Source of the DNA: CAYGZA01 sp964354135
GTDB lineage: Bacteria > Planctomycetota > Planctomycetia > Pirellulales > Thermoguttaceae
DNA: 64,000 nt
NCBI GenBank assembly: GCA_964354135.1
Contig: CAYGZA010000001.1
Location: 1 to 64,000, forward strand
Reading direction: 5' to 3'
Each line of letters starts with the position of its first letter. Positions within the stretch are counted from its first letter, which is position 1. Position numbers and translations under genes: made by a program. Shown piece by piece: positions 63,231 through 64,000 of the stretch. Below the pieces are notes generated by a model that made no database searches, was not told the origin of the DNA, and worked only from the letters and a program-made list of their open reading frames with translations.

Positions 63231-64000
63231 ATGCGATTTCGGCCCTTTGCGTTGTTCTTGGCGTGGGTTGCCGCGGCCGAGGTCGCGGCCGCAGGGGAGG
63301 TGATCCTCCTGGTTTCCGATCCCGCGGGCGCGGCGTCGCGCGTGGGGGCTCCCGCATCGTTGAAGGTCGACCTGAAGAAGTTGCTCCCGGCCGGCGTTGC
63401 TCCGGGGCGTCTCCGCCTGGTCGAGCTGACCTCCGCGGATCAGAAGCCGGAGGCGGGGTCCCCGGTGCAATTCGAGGCCGAGGACGGCTCGCGCGGCACG
63501 CTCCGGTGGCTCGTGCCGCCGGGCGGGGCCGGCCAGCGGCGTTTCCGCTTCCGGATCGCCGAGCGGGAGGCCCCCGCTCAGCTTGCCGTCGAGAAGGTTC
63601 CCGGCGGGTTCTACGACGTCGCGGAAGGCGGCCGGCGCGTCCTCCGCTACAATCACGGGACCGTGCCCGTGCCGCAGGGGATCGACCCGAAGTACGCCCG
63701 GGGTGATTACATCAGTCCGCTTTATGGCCTCGAAGGCGAGCTGCTCACCGGCGACTATGCCGCGGACCATCCGCACCACCGCGGCGTGAGCTGGTCGTGG
63801 CCGGTGACGCGGTGGAACGCCGAGGTCCGGGACATCTGGGCGGTGGTGGGCGTTTGGGCCCGGCCGGTTGCCGTGCGGCGCGTCGAGGCCGGCCCGGTGA
63901 TGGCCCTGCTGGAAGCGGAGAGCGTCTGGAAATGGGGCGACCAGCGGCCGATCGTCCGCGAGGTCGTGGTGATCCGGGCATTTCGCCGCGGGCCGGCGGA
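63231..64000 (+). CDS. Exported DUF6807 (PmoA-like) family protein, 3' end outside window
   Basis: The frame starts at the ATG at 63231, preceded by GAGGGAGAAG, and is open to the end of the window (256 codons). A signal peptide (FALFLAWVAAAEVAAAG) leads a beta-rich N-terminal part. It is followed by YNHGTVPVPQGIDPKYARGD, YISPLYGLEGELLTGDYAAD and HPHHRGVSWSW, the signature of the family named after methane oxygenase PmoA but found in planctomycete sugar-degradation loci. The actual role is not established. It follows the GH-like gene by 108 bases. Confidence 0.82.
   Translation, partial: MRFRPFALFLAWVAAAEVAAAGEVILLVSDPAGAASRVGAPASLKVDLKKLLPAGVAPGRLRLVELTSADQKPEAGSPVQFEAEDGSRGTLRWLVPPGGAGQRRFRFRIAEREAPAQLAVEKVPGGFYDVAEGGRRVLRYNHGTVPVPQGIDPKYARGDYISPLYGLEGELLTGDYAADHPHHRGVSWSWPVTRWNAEVRDIWAVVGVWARPVAVRRVEAGPVMALLEAESVWKWGDQRPIVREVVVIRAFRRGPA

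Noticed and set aside
1..64000. tRNA or rRNA genes
   Set aside because: I looked for T-loop-like and rRNA-like segments and saw none; a covariance search would be needed to exclude them.

Overview
This window is a GC-rich bacterial chromosome segment, most likely from a member of the Planctomycetota (Pirellulales-like). The evidence is the gene content: a DUF1598-type protein, secreted PQQ-like beta-propellers, Tat-exported Gfo/Idh/MocA oxidoreductases, a ThuA-like protein, a DUF6807 (PmoA-like) protein, TadG-like proteins, and a TPR-ExbB-ExbD-toroid operon. I saw no rRNA, tRNA, CRISPR array or complete insertion sequence.

Layout. 0-6 kb: partial Rieske protein, purD, a VapBC-like pair, a secreted PQQ-like propeller, and an FMN-binding glutamate synthase-like enzyme with a clear terminator. 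6.3-14.2 kb: a tight minus-strand operon of a giant TPR protein, ExbB, ExbD, and a 1009-residue protein. That last protein has three N-terminal membrane segments, a long proline-rich linker and a terpenoid-cyclase-like toroid. 14.5-25 kb: TerC, an SDR epimerase, proB, purF, trmB, a FabZ-like dehydratase, a 32-residue basic protein and an MMPL/RND transporter. 25-40 kb: trpD, nucleoside hydrolase, a second PQQ-like propeller, Gfo/Idh plus ThuA, a lactonase, DUF1598, dnaE and an FHA protein. 40.5-43 kb: a lower-GC island with a GNAT fragment and three overlapping or abutting unknown genes, the last PIN-like. 43-48.5 kb: a metallo-beta-lactamase nuclease and a TadG/von Willebrand-type cluster in which two genes share a duplicated promoter and leader. 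48.9-54.4 kb: a signalling block of HDOD, hybrid kinase, HD-GYP regulator and GGDEF regulator. 54.5-55.4 kb: a toxin fragment and a solitary low-GC nuclease-like gene. 55.6-64 kb: exported carbohydrate-processing proteins.

The most interesting candidate is the 6.3-14.2 kb operon. The third membrane segment of the toroid protein carries Ser-x3-His, as in the TonB/TolA transmembrane helix. With adjacent ExbB/ExbD and the proline-rich linker, this suggests a TonB/TolA-like energy transducer whose usual C-terminal domain is replaced by an alpha/alpha toroid. Second are the lower-GC three-gene unit at 40.85-43.03 kb and the duplicated promoter/leader in the TadG-like cluster. Several short repeat families lie between genes, including two 86-nt elements in opposite orientation around two sugar-metabolism genes.
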